NCBI RefSeq assembly: GCF_006715765.1
Contig: NZ_VFNV01000001.1
Location: 372,001-436,000, forward strand
Source: Rarobacter incanus
Lineage (GTDB): Bacteria > Actinomycetota > Actinomycetes > Actinomycetales > Cellulomonadaceae
Length of the DNA stretch: 64,000 nucleotides
Direction of reading: 5' to 3'
Shown one piece after another: positions 8,563 through 17,263 of this stretch. A program made the position numbers and the translations under genes. The stretch's first letter is position 1; each line of letters opens with the position of its first letter. The notes below the pieces were generated by a model that saw only the letters and a program-made list of their open reading frames with translations, ran no database searches and had not been told where the DNA came from.

Positions 8563-9624
8563 CTAGCCGATCGGCTCCACCCGCGTGCCGTCGGCAGCCG
8601 CTGGATCGTGCTCGTCCGTCGCTGGGTCGCGCTCGCCCGCCGCGGCGAAGGCGTATCGCTCCGTGTAGTGCGCCAGCGCCCGCCGGGCCCGGCGCGCGGC
8701 GTCTTCTTGCAACTGCGGCGGGTCCACCGCGACCAGCCGATCGGCGTGCTGCAGCAGCAGCCCCGTCAGCCATTCGCGGTCCGACGTGCGGAATTCGACG
8801 GTGAAGGTGCCGTCGCCGTGTTCGGTTAGCGCGTCCAAGCGCACCTGCTCCGCCACGGCCCGGGCCTGCGACGTGAGCGTGAGGCGAACGGAGATGGCGG
8901 ACTCGTCGAAATTGAAGCCGCCGACAATGGAATCCCCCAACTCGCCGGTCGCGTGCTCATTCGGTTCGCGCAAAGGGGTAACCGAACCGATACGATCCAA
9001 GCGAAAGCGCCTGGCGCCCCCGGCGGCGAGGCACCAGGCCTCCACGTAGGTACGCCCGCTCTCGCTCGTTATGCGCAGGGGCTCTATGGTGCGTGTCGTG
9101 GTCTGATCCGACAAGCTGGTGTAGTCGATTTCGATGCGGTGCCCGTCGCGAACGGCCTGGCGAACCAGGTCGAAGATGCCCGGCTCGACCGCATTGAACC
9201 ACTGCACGTCCACTCCGTTTTCGGCATCCGGTTCCGTGCGCAGCAACGCCTCGTTCGTGTCATCGAACAGCGCCGCAACCGGGCCGTCTATGCCCACCTG
9301 CTGCACGGTCGCGCGCAGCGCCTGGAGGGACGCACTCAGCGCCAGCACCTCCCGGTCGGAAAGCCCGAACGTTGTGTGCGCATCCTGCGCCTCGCGCAAC
9401 GTTGCAATTCCCCTATCGAAATCATCGGAGTCGAAATCGATGAGGTCGTCGGGCATCCCGCCCGGGCGTCCCGACAGCCACAAGAAGTTGATGTCCTTCT
9501 TGATCTGTGCGGGGGTGGTGCCAAATCGCTGCGCCAGGTGCGACATCGGTACCTGCCCCGCGTTGTTGAGGTAAGCGAGCATGCTGATGAGCCGCACGAG
9601 GCGTTGGGACGAGGTCTCAGCCAT
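8563..9624 (-). CDS. pafC: WYL-domain transcriptional regulator PafC
   Basis: 353 residues. N-terminal winged HTH (QRLVRLISMLAYLNNAGQV), then a WYL domain with REIEIDYTSL-like sequence (HRIEIDYTSLSDQTTTRTI) and the C-terminal WCX extension. With PafB it forms the heterodimer that activates the RecA/LexA-independent DNA-damage regulon in actinobacteria, the WYL domain acting as the signal sensor. It overlaps the 3' end of pafB by 8 bp, so the two are translationally coupled. No proteasome accessory gene (pafA) is next to it in this window. Confidence 0.9.
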   Translation of the reverse strand: MAETSSQRLVRLISMLAYLNNAGQVPMSHLAQRFGTTPAQIKKDINFLWLSGRPGGMPDDLIDFDSDDFDRGIATLREAQDAHTTFGLSDREVLALSASLQALRATVQQVGIDGPVAALFDDTNEALLRTEPDAENGVDVQWFNAVEPGIFDLVRQAVRDGHRIEIDYTSLSDQTTTRTIEPLRITSESGRTYVEAWCLAAGGARRFRLDRIGSVTPLREPNEHATGELGDSIVGGFNFDESAISVRLTLTSQARAVAEQVRLDALTEHGDGTFTVEFRTSDREWLTGLLLQHADRLVAVDPPQLQEDAARRARRALAHYTERYAFAAAGERDPATDEHDPAAADGTRVEPIG

Positions 9625-10669
9625 GGTCGGGGTCGCCTTCCTGATCGCTAAACGCGCCTGTGTGATCGCCGGGGACCGCGTATCCCAGGGCCGCGCGCCG
9701 CAGCAGATCGATGACTTCGTCGCGCAGCGAGACGGGGCTGCGGACCACGACCGCGTCGCCCAATTGCGCTAGGTCGCGCGCGAACGTGCCACCGGGTGCG
9801 AACCTTACGGTCGCCAGGTCGTAACCGTCCTGCGCGGGCTCGATTGCGACCGCGCGTTTGCGGAGAGCGACCGCGCGCCCCGGCGCAAGCAGCAGTTCGG
9901 CCTCCCGGTCGGCGATCGGCGTCAAGGGCTTGGTCGCCTCGCGGATGACGGCCGCGTCGGGGATGCGGTACGCATTCGATCTCCCCCGCGTGGTCACGTT
10001 CCCCACGATGCGATCGAAGTGGAACACGCGGCCGGCTTTCCTGTCGCGATCGAATCCGACGACGTACCAGCCGGTAGTCCGCACCACGATCTGCCACGGC
10101 TCTATGGTCCGCTGCGACAGCTGTCCCGAATGGGCGGCCCGGTAGGCGAACTTGACGACGCTGCGATTGGCGCGGGCGTCCATGATCGTCTCACGCGCCT
10201 GCGCATTCGAGACCACGATCTCGATGGATTCCGGTGCCATCGCGCTGTCGGCAATCGTGTCGGCGTCGATATCGAGGCCGAGCGCCCGCAACTTCATCAA
10301 TGCCGTGTCAATGTCGGTTTGCGGCGCCGCAGTGCGCGCCATGCTTGCGGCGATGCCGAGGAGCGCAAGCTGCGGGGGGCTGAACCAGCCGGTGTAGTCG
10401 CCGTGGCCGGGTGGGTCGATACGGTATCGCACGTCCTCCCCCGCTCCGTCCAGGCCTATCGTTTCGACATCGATACCCAGCGTCCGCAGGGATTTCTTGT
10501 CGCGTTCGAACATGCGATCGGCGCTGGTGTTGATCTCTTCCCCGGCCAGCGCGGAGGGATAGCCGTCGACTTTCCGGAATATCTCCCGCTTGGTCATCCC
10601 GTGCCGGGTTTGACGCAAAGCGATGGCCAACGACAGCAGTCGCTGTTCCGCACTCACCTTGGCATTCAC
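9617..10669 (-). CDS. pafB: WYL-domain transcriptional regulator PafB
   Basis: About 350 residues from GTG 10669 (VNAKVSAEQRLLSLAIAL). The frame stays open further upstream to 10771, but that extension runs into the divergent DUF3866 gene start and has no family similarity. HTH near the N-terminus (TRHGMTKREIFRKVDGYPS), WYL domain around VVKFAYRAAHSG and GRVFHFDRIV. Partner of PafC in the mitomycin-responsive DNA repair regulon. A few residues of uncertainty remain on the start (GTG 10657 is also possible). Confidence 0.85.
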   Translation of the reverse strand: MNAKVSAEQRLLSLAIALRQTRHGMTKREIFRKVDGYPSALAGEEINTSADRMFERDKKSLRTLGIDVETIGLDGAGEDVRYRIDPPGHGDYTGWFSPPQLALLGIAASMARTAAPQTDIDTALMKLRALGLDIDADTIADSAMAPESIEIVVSNAQARETIMDARANRSVVKFAYRAAHSGQLSQRTIEPWQIVVRTTGWYVVGFDRDRKAGRVFHFDRIVGNVTTRGRSNAYRIPDAAVIREATKPLTPIADREAELLLAPGRAVALRKRAVAIEPAQDGYDLATVRFAPGGTFARDLAQLGDAVVVRSPVSLRDEVIDLLRRAALGYAVPGDHTGAFSDQEGDPDHG

Positions 10670-10704
10670 AGGAATAACAGTAGCGTTGGCGTACCGTATA
10701 TGGA

Positions 10705-11889
10705 GTGATCCAAACCCGGCGTGGCATAGTATCGCGGCTCGGCGCGGCCTGGCGCGGGGCAGTTGTCGCATTTGTCCGTACGACCAGCGGAAACACCGTG
10801 CGGGCGATCGCGTATCCCGACATGGTCGGGGATATCCACGAAGGGTGCGAGGTGCTGCTCAATACCTCCGCGCTCGAACGCGGCCTCGGTACGGGCGGCT
10901 ACGCCTTTGTTATCGCCATTATCGACGAGGCCGCCGCGTCCCTTCCCGCGCCTCCCGAATCGAACGGTGGTTTAGGCGCCGGCGCGGGTCCCGGAGGTGG
11001 TTCCGGCGTTCGCGCGCGCAACCTGGGGCACTTGGTTAAGGCCCGGTACACGCCGCTGCAGGCCATGGTCCAATCGGTCGACGAACAGGATTCGATCCAT
11101 CACGCCGCCCTGCACGACGCGGATTCGATCGGTGGCATGCCGGTAGTCGTCGCGGACCTGCATTCCTCTCTTCCCGCGGTCATTGCGGGAGCGCGGGCCT
11201 CGTTCATGAAGAAAACAGGGCGCTGGCCCACGATCGCCTACGTGATGACGGATGGCGGGGCATTGCCCGTGTGGTTCTCGCGCAATGTTGCCGCCCTGCG
11301 CGAGGATGGTTGGATCGACGCGACCATTACCTGCGGGCAGGCATTCGGAGGCGACCTGGAGACGGTCACCGTGCACACGGCCCTGCTCGCGGCGCATTTG
11401 GTCGTCGCCGCCGACCTGGCAGTGGTCATTCAGGGGCCCGGAAACCTGGGAACCGACACGCGGTGGGGCTTTTCCGGCGTCGCGGTCGGGGAGGTGGTCA
11501 ATGCCGCGGGAACGCTGGGGGGACGCCCCGTGGCGGTGCTGCGAATGTCGCAGGCCGATGCCCGCGACCGCCACCTGGGGCTATCGCATCACACCGTGAC
11601 GGCGCTGGGGCGCGTCGCCCTGCGGCCGGCCGACCTGGTCCTTCCGCCGCCCCCCGCACCCTGCCCGCCGTGGTGGGAAAAGAATGTTGCGGCACGCCTG
11701 GCGCCCCTGGTCGCCCCGGGCGGTCTGCACCGCCTCGTCGCTTTCGACGCGGAAATCGACGCGCGCGCCCTCGCGGCGACGTCCTGCGTGCCCCTGTCCA
11801 CGATGGGGCGGACCCTGGACCAAGACGAAATAGCCTTCACGGCCGCCGTTGCCGCCGGATATCACGCCGGGATGCTTGCGGGCAACTAG
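10705..11889 (+). CDS. DUF3866 family protein
   Basis: 394 residues from GTG 10705, divergent from pafB with only about 35 bp between starts. Conserved family blocks seen: RAIAYPDMVGD, LNTSALERGLGTGGY, GHLVKARYTPLQAMV, VVVADLHSSLPAV, and QGPGNLGTDTRWGFSGVA. The last glycine-rich block suggests an enzymatic or nucleotide-binding fold, but no biochemical role is established. The gene commonly neighbours pafBC in actinobacteria. Soluble; no signal peptide. Function unknown. Confidence 0.8.
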   Translation: MIQTRRGIVSRLGAAWRGAVVAFVRTTSGNTVRAIAYPDMVGDIHEGCEVLLNTSALERGLGTGGYAFVIAIIDEAAASLPAPPESNGGLGAGAGPGGGSGVRARNLGHLVKARYTPLQAMVQSVDEQDSIHHAALHDADSIGGMPVVVADLHSSLPAVIAGARASFMKKTGRWPTIAYVMTDGGALPVWFSRNVAALREDGWIDATITCGQAFGGDLETVTVHTALLAAHLVVAADLAVVIQGPGNLGTDTRWGFSGVAVGEVVNAAGTLGGRPVAVLRMSQADARDRHLGLSHHTVTALGRVALRPADLVLPPPPAPCPPWWEKNVAARLAPLVAPGGLHRLVAFDAEIDARALAATSCVPLSTMGRTLDQDEIAFTAAVAAGYHAGMLAGN

Positions 11890-11969
11890 CGACCGGAATA
11901 TGAGACCTCGATCACAATGCGATCACGGGCAATATCGTATTTAACATTCCGTTAGGTAGGGTTGACGAC

Positions 11970-14432
11970 GTGAACCAACCTCCTGCATCCCCCTCAGTTT
12001 CTGTAGACGACTTCACAACCGACTTCATCTCCCGGCTGCACAATTCGCGCGGGGTCGATTTGGAGAGCGCCAGTGACAACGACCTGTACAGCGCCCTGGC
12101 CTGGACGGTGCGCAAGCACCTGATAGACCGCTGGCTGGTCACCAAGCGCGTGCAACGCGAAAACAAGGCGAAAACGGTCGCCTATCTGTCGGCCGAATAC
12201 CTGCTCGGAGCGCAGCTGCACAACATGCTGCTCGCCTCGGGGCTCGGCACCGTCGCTCGCGAGTCGATGGCCTCGCTGGGGCTGTCGTTCGACTGGCTCG
12301 CGGAACTCGAAGTCGAGCCGGGGCTCGGCAACGGCGGCCTGGGTCGACTCGCTGCCTGCTTCGTCGATTCGCTCGCCACCTTGGACATTCCCGCCACCGG
12401 CTACGGCATCCGCTACCAGCACGGCATCTTTCGCCAGACCTTCGTCGATGGCCGCCAGGTGGAGCAGCCGGACAACTGGCTCGAACTCGGTTCGCCGTGG
12501 GAATTCCCGCACCCCGAAGCATCGATCGTTGTCCACTTCGGCGGCCACGTCGAGCACACCACCGATGCCGAAGGCAACGACCTGGCGGCATGGAAGCCGG
12601 CCTGGAACGTCCTGGCGGTGCCCTACAACTACCTGGTTCCCGGGTACGGCACGCAGAACGTGAACTCGCTGCGGCTGTGGAGCGCGCGGGCAACCCAGTC
12701 GTTCGACTTGCAGATCTTCAACTCTGGCGACTACGAAAACGCCGTGCGCGCGCAAACCTATGCCGAGAACATCTCGCAGGTGCTGTACCCCGAAGATTCG
12801 ACGCCCCAGGGCAAGGAGCTGCGCCTGCAGCAGCAGTACTTCTTCGTCGCCGCGTCCGTCCAGGAAATGATCGGTCAGGTCGGAACGTCACTGGACGAAC
12901 TGCGCACGCTGCCGCAGCGCGTCGTGTTCCAGCTCAACGACACGCACCCCGTCATCGCGATCCCCGAGATGATGCGTCTGCTGGTTGACGTCTACGGCAT
13001 GGAGTGGGACGAGGCCTGGGGCATCACCCGCTCCGTGTTCAACTACACCTGCCACACCCTGTTGCCGGAGGCGCTTGAGGTCTGGTCGGTCGACCTTTTG
13101 GGGCGGCTCCTGCCCCGCCACCTCGAAATCATCTACCGGATCAACGATGACTTCGTGGCCGAGGTGCGCGAGTCTCACCCTGGCAACGAGTTGCTGGTTC
13201 GCCGGATGTCGATCATCCAAGAGCAGCCGTTCCGGGCGGTGCGCATGGCGCACCTGGCGACCGTCGGCTCCACGAAGGTCAACGGTGTCGCCGCCCTGCA
13301 CTCCGAGCTGCTCAAGGACAAGGTGCTGGTCGATTTCTCGAACCTGTGGCCGGAAAAGTTCACGAACGTGACCAACGGCGTCACCCCGCGCCGGTTTGTG
13401 AAGATCGCGAACCCGGGGCTCTCGTCCCTGATCGACGAAGCCATCGGGACCGATTGGGTGAAGGATCTGAGCCAGTTGTCGCGGCTCGAACCGTTTGCGG
13501 ACGACGCGGCATTCCGCGAGCAATTCCGCGCCGTCAAGGCCGCGAACAAGACCCGCCTCGTGGAAACGCTGCGCAAGCGCGATGGCATTGAGCTGGCCGA
13601 TGACGCGATATTCGACGTCATGGTCAAGCGACTGCACGAATACAAGCGCCAAATGCTCAAGGTGCTGCACGTCGTCACCCTGTACGACAAGATCCTGCGC
13701 GGGGAGCTTGACCCCGAATCCATGACGCCGCGCGTCGTGATCTTCGGCGCGAAAGCCGCCCCCGGGTACCTGATGGCGAAAGAGATCATTGCGCTCATCA
13801 ACGCGGTCGGTGCGACGATCAATGCCGACCCGCGGGTCAAGGGAGCGCTCTACGTTGCCTTCCCGGCGAACTACAACGTGACACTGGCCGAGACCCTGAT
13901 TCCGGCGGCGGACCTGTCCGAACAGATTTCGCTGGCGGGTAAGGAAGCGTCCGGAACCGGCAACATGAAGTTCGCGCTCAACGGCGCTCTCACGATCGGG
14001 ACGCTGGACGGCGCCAATGTTGAGATTCGCGAACTTGTCGGCGATGACAACTTCTTCTTGTTTGGACTCACCGAGCCGGAGGTCGCGACGTTGCAGGCGA
14101 AGGGATACGTCCCCTCCGCCTACTACGAGGCGAACGCGTCGCTCAAGAATGCGATCGACCTGATCGCGTCGGGCGCATTCTCCGGCGGGAACCGCCAGAC
14201 GTTCGAGGGCATTGTTTCCGATCTGCTGTGGCACGATCGGTTCCTTGTGCTCGCCGACTACCAGGCCTACATCGAGGCGCAGAACGTGGTCGAATCGGCT
14301 TACGCCGATCAGGACGCGTGGGCGAAGTCGGCGATTCTCAACGTCGCGCGCAGCGGGTTCTTCTCATCCGACCGTTCGATCCGCGACTACCTTGACCGGA
14401 TCTGGCACACACCGGCGGTGCCCGTACAGTAG
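11970..14432 (+). CDS. glgP: Glycogen/maltodextrin phosphorylase
   Basis: 820 residues, full length for the GT35 family. The PLP lysine lies in the invariant block EASGTGNMKFALNGA, followed by TIGTLDGANVEI. The substrate-site blocks VEPGLGNGGLGRLAAC and DTHPVIAIPEMMRLL are intact. It removes glucose units from glycogen or maltodextrins with phosphate, yielding glucose-1-phosphate. The GTG at 11970 is the first start giving the conserved N-terminus. Upstream 80 bp are AT-richer and probably hold the promoter. A hairpin-repeat cluster follows directly. Confidence 0.95.
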   Translation: MNQPPASPSVSVDDFTTDFISRLHNSRGVDLESASDNDLYSALAWTVRKHLIDRWLVTKRVQRENKAKTVAYLSAEYLLGAQLHNMLLASGLGTVARESMASLGLSFDWLAELEVEPGLGNGGLGRLAACFVDSLATLDIPATGYGIRYQHGIFRQTFVDGRQVEQPDNWLELGSPWEFPHPEASIVVHFGGHVEHTTDAEGNDLAAWKPAWNVLAVPYNYLVPGYGTQNVNSLRLWSARATQSFDLQIFNSGDYENAVRAQTYAENISQVLYPEDSTPQGKELRLQQQYFFVAASVQEMIGQVGTSLDELRTLPQRVVFQLNDTHPVIAIPEMMRLLVDVYGMEWDEAWGITRSVFNYTCHTLLPEALEVWSVDLLGRLLPRHLEIIYRINDDFVAEVRESHPGNELLVRRMSIIQEQPFRAVRMAHLATVGSTKVNGVAALHSELLKDKVLVDFSNLWPEKFTNVTNGVTPRRFVKIANPGLSSLIDEAIGTDWVKDLSQLSRLEPFADDAAFREQFRAVKAANKTRLVETLRKRDGIELADDAIFDVMVKRLHEYKRQMLKVLHVVTLYDKILRGELDPESMTPRVVIFGAKAAPGYLMAKEIIALINAVGATINADPRVKGALYVAFPANYNVTLAETLIPAADLSEQISLAGKEASGTGNMKFALNGALTIGTLDGANVEIRELVGDDNFFLFGLTEPEVATLQAKGYVPSAYYEANASLKNAIDLIASGAFSGGNRQTFEGIVSDLLWHDRFLVLADYQAYIEAQNVVESAYADQDAWAKSAILNVARSGFFSSDRSIRDYLDRIWHTPAVPVQ

Positions 14433-14453
14433 CCCGCTACAACTCGTTCGGTA

Positions 14454-14820
14454 GCCCGCTTCGTTGGTCGAGTGGCCCGCTTCGTTGGTCGAGTGGCCCG
14501 CGCAGCGGGCATATCGAGACCACCCGGCGGTCGAGTGGCCGACTGCGTTGGTCGAGTGGCCCGCGCAGCGGGCATATCGAGACCACCCGGCGGTCGAGTG
14601 GACCACTTCGTTGGTCGAGTGGCCCGCGAAGCGGGCGTATCGAGACCACCCGGTCGTCGAGTGGCCCACTTCGTTGGTCGAGTAGCCCGCGCAGCGGGCA
14701 TATCGAGACCACCCGGCGGTCGAGTAGCCCGCGCAGCGGGCATATCGAGACCACCCGGCGGTCGAGTGGCCCACTTCGTTGGTCGAGTAGCCCGCGCAGC
14801 GGGCATATCGAGACCACCCG
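14454..14820 (+). repeat. Hairpin-repeat cluster 1 (class A)
   Basis: Six full copies of a unit of about 35 bp, with half-copies between them. Each copy reads GGTCGAGT(A/G)G, then GCCCGC-GCA-GCGGGC, then (A/G)TATCGAGACC. The centre is a perfect 6-bp stem and the ends GGTC/GACC pair too. The cluster fills the whole gap between the convergent glgP and yciO genes. Copies differ at single positions and by truncation, so it grew by duplication. Translated frames through it (repeats of VSIRPLRG-like peptides) are artefacts. Similar palindromes are common between actinobacterial genes. Confidence 0.9.
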
Positions 14821-14826
14821 GTGCGG

Positions 14827-15447
14827 CTATTCGAAGCGCGAGGGGTCGCCCGCGCCCACGCGAACGACTTCGGGTTCACCGGTGGTCCAGTCGACGACCG
14901 TCGTGGGCTCCAGCCCGCATTCGCCGGTGTCGATAACCGCATCCACCACGTGGTCCAACTCCTCCTTGACGGTCCATCCCTCGGTCAGGACGTCTGTCGT
15001 TCCGGGCAGGATCAGGCTCGATGACAGTATCGGCTCACCGATCTCCGCGAGCATGGCCTGCACCAGCGGCGTTGCGGGAATTCGCACGCCCACGGTTTTC
15101 TTCTTCGGGTGCGCCATCCGCCGGGGCACCTCGGGCGTGGCCCGCAGAATAAAGGTGTAGGGCCCAGGCGTCGCCGCCTTGATGGCACGAAATTCCGCGT
15201 TGTCGAGGTAGACAAAATGCCCCAGCTGCGCGAAGTCCTTGCACACCAACGTGAAGTGATGCTTGTCGTCGAGTTTGCGGATACTGCGGATCCGATCGAG
15301 CGCGTCCGGGTTATCGAGTGCGGCACCGAGCGCATATCCGGAGTCCGTGGGATAGGCGACGAGGCCACCGTCGCGCAGAATATCTCCCACTTTGGAGATA
15401 AGCCTTGGCTGCGGGTTCGCGGGGTGAATGTCGAGGTAGAGAGCCAT
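14827..15447 (-). CDS. yciO: YciO-type Sua5/YrdC domain protein (threonylcarbamoyl-AMP synthase-like)
   Basis: 206 residues from ATG 15447 (MALYLDIHPANPQPRLISK), the typical YciO start; the frame is open 24 bp further. YrdC-fold motifs: GGLVAYPTDSGYALG, KLDDKHHFTLVCKD, VGVRIPATPLVQAML and SSSLILPG. The domain binds ATP and double-stranded RNA. Sua5/TsaC members make threonylcarbamoyl-adenylate for the t6A37 tRNA modification; YciO proteins are a sister group with weaker or different activity. It is therefore called YciO-like rather than the cell's main Sua5. Confidence 0.8.
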   Translation of the reverse strand: MALYLDIHPANPQPRLISKVGDILRDGGLVAYPTDSGYALGAALDNPDALDRIRSIRKLDDKHHFTLVCKDFAQLGHFVYLDNAEFRAIKAATPGPYTFILRATPEVPRRMAHPKKKTVGVRIPATPLVQAMLAEIGEPILSSSLILPGTTDVLTEGWTVKEELDHVVDAVIDTGECGLEPTTVVDWTTGEPEVVRVGAGDPSRFE

Positions 15448-15554
15448 TTCTCCACGGTAGTACTGCCACATAGATTCGTCGATAGACGGTGTGACTGGAG
15501 TTACTAGTGTTACTTGTGGCGACTTATGTGGCGGTTTGTGTCATGATCGAAGGG

Positions 15555-17255
15555 ATGATTTACTTCGACACTCGCCCCACGCGCACCCGCTTCACCCGTC
15601 GGTTAGCCATTCCGTTGGCAATCGCCGCGACCATCGCGATCGCTTTCGCCAGCGTGGTCGCGGTCGCGCCGTCCGCCCGGGCTACGCAAGTCAAGGCCGT
15701 GGCCTCGGCAAAGGAATTCGACCCCGGCAACATCGTTTCCGATGCGGTCTTCTTTGACGGCGATGCCCTCAGTGCAAGCCAGGTGCAGGAGTTCCTAGAG
15801 GCGCGCGTGCCTCGGTGCTACACCGCATCCGGGGGTCCGACCTGTTTGCGGAACCACATGCAGGCGACCCCCACCATGGCGGCGGATGCATACTGCAAGA
15901 AGTACACCGGGTCGACCAACGAATCCGCGGCTTCGATCATCGCGAAGGTCGGTGCGGCTTGTAACGTCTCGCAAAAGGCACTCATCGTCCTGCTAGAGAA
16001 GGAGCAGTCCCTGATAACCGCGGGCCGCTCGAGTTCGGGGAACTTTCCCACTCTCACGAAGTACCTGCACGCTACGGGGTTCGCGTGCACAGATACTGCA
16101 CCGTGCGACGAGTTGTACGGCGGCTTCTTCAACCAGATCTACTACGGTGCTCGCCAATATCAGCGCTACGTAAATAGTTCCGTGTACAGCTGGCGCACCC
16201 TCGGCAAGAACACGATCTATTACAACCCCAAGAAGACGTGTGGATCGGTAACCGTGAACATCCGCAACAAGGCTACCCTGGGTCTCTATTTCTATACCCC
16301 GTATGCTCCGAACGCCAAGGCGCTTGCCAACCTGTACGGGACGGGTGACAGCTGCTCGTCGTACGGGAACCGCAATTTCTACCGTATCTTCACCGATTGG
16401 TTCGGATCCAGTCAGATACCTGTCACCGGAAGGATCCAACAGACCTGGATCGCGCAGGGCTCGCACGCCGGGGCCCTGGGACGCCCCAAGGCCGCGGCCC
16501 AGTGCTCGGCGTCGAACTATTGCGTGCAGAAGTTCCAGGGGGGCTACGTGGCGTCCACGAAACGCGGCACGTCGTTCGTCATGAGCAATTCGGCCGTGAG
16601 CGCTGCATGGCTAGCAAGCTACGGGACCAACGGCGCCCTGCGCTGGCCGTATTCGAAAGCGAAGTGCACGACCTCAGGCTGCGTTCAGAAGTTCACCGGC
16701 GGTTACGTAACGACCACGTCGAGCGGCAACGCGCAGGTAATTACGGGCGAAATAGCGAAGAAGTGGAAGGCTCTGGGCGGCACAAAGAGCGCCCTCGGGA
16801 TGGCGACCGGGGCCATGAAGTGCACGGCGAAGGGCGATTGCCGGCAGAAGTTCATCGGTGGCGTGCTCGCTGCACCCGGTGGCCAGGCAGTGCAGGTCGT
16901 TACCGCAGATATCGCGAAGGCGTGGAAGAAGGCGGCTATCCGCAAGGCGGTGGGTTACCCGAAGGCGTCTCAGAAGTGCTCGACCATCAAGGTGAAGTCG
17001 GGGAAAAAGACCGTGAAGGTGCGCGCGTGCCGGCAGTCATTCACCAAGGGCTGGGTGGTGTCGCGCGCAGGGGCGACGACGCGGACGGTAACATCGACCA
17101 TGGCCAAGGCCTGGTCGAAGAACCGTAGCAAGGTTGGCTATCCGACCTCGAACACGTCGTGCAAGACGGCACGCGGCGTGACCACGTGCAAACAAAAGTT
17201 CACGAAGAAGCGCATCACTATCAAGGGCAAACGGGTTACGATCTCAAAGCTGTGA
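15555..17255 (+). CDS. Secreted protein with LGFP-like repeats and paired cysteines
   Basis: About 566 residues. A signal peptide (RRLAIPLAIAATIAIAFASV, cut after SARA) precedes a 230-residue domain (residues about 50-280) with several Cys and a KEQSLI-type helix. Then come five LGFP-like repeats of about 50 residues, each with a W...ALG.P core and a Cys pair ending in C.QKF.GGYV. LGFP repeats are thought to bind the cell envelope. The C-terminus is very Lys-rich. Related secreted proteins occur widely in actinobacteria, often with peptidoglycan hydrolase domains; no catalytic motif is certain here. Start ATG 15543 is an alternative. Confidence 0.7.
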   Translation: MIYFDTRPTRTRFTRRLAIPLAIAATIAIAFASVVAVAPSARATQVKAVASAKEFDPGNIVSDAVFFDGDALSASQVQEFLEARVPRCYTASGGPTCLRNHMQATPTMAADAYCKKYTGSTNESAASIIAKVGAACNVSQKALIVLLEKEQSLITAGRSSSGNFPTLTKYLHATGFACTDTAPCDELYGGFFNQIYYGARQYQRYVNSSVYSWRTLGKNTIYYNPKKTCGSVTVNIRNKATLGLYFYTPYAPNAKALANLYGTGDSCSSYGNRNFYRIFTDWFGSSQIPVTGRIQQTWIAQGSHAGALGRPKAAAQCSASNYCVQKFQGGYVASTKRGTSFVMSNSAVSAAWLASYGTNGALRWPYSKAKCTTSGCVQKFTGGYVTTTSSGNAQVITGEIAKKWKALGGTKSALGMATGAMKCTAKGDCRQKFIGGVLAAPGGQAVQVVTADIAKAWKKAAIRKAVGYPKASQKCSTIKVKSGKKTVKVRACRQSFTKGWVVSRAGATTRTVTSTMAKAWSKNRSKVGYPTSNTSCKTARGVTTCKQKFTKKRITIKGKRVTISKL

Positions 17256-17263
17256 CCCGGCGG

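Noticed and set aside
12888-14234. 448-residue minus-strand frame inside glgP
   Set aside because: Shadow of the phosphorylase; no ribosome site and no family similarity.
14364-14942. Long open frames on both strands across the repeat cluster (repeating VSICPLRG/ARATRPTKW peptides)
   Set aside because: They are translations of the hairpin repeats, without start signals or family similarity; the same artefact recurs at 52.4 and 58.1 kb.
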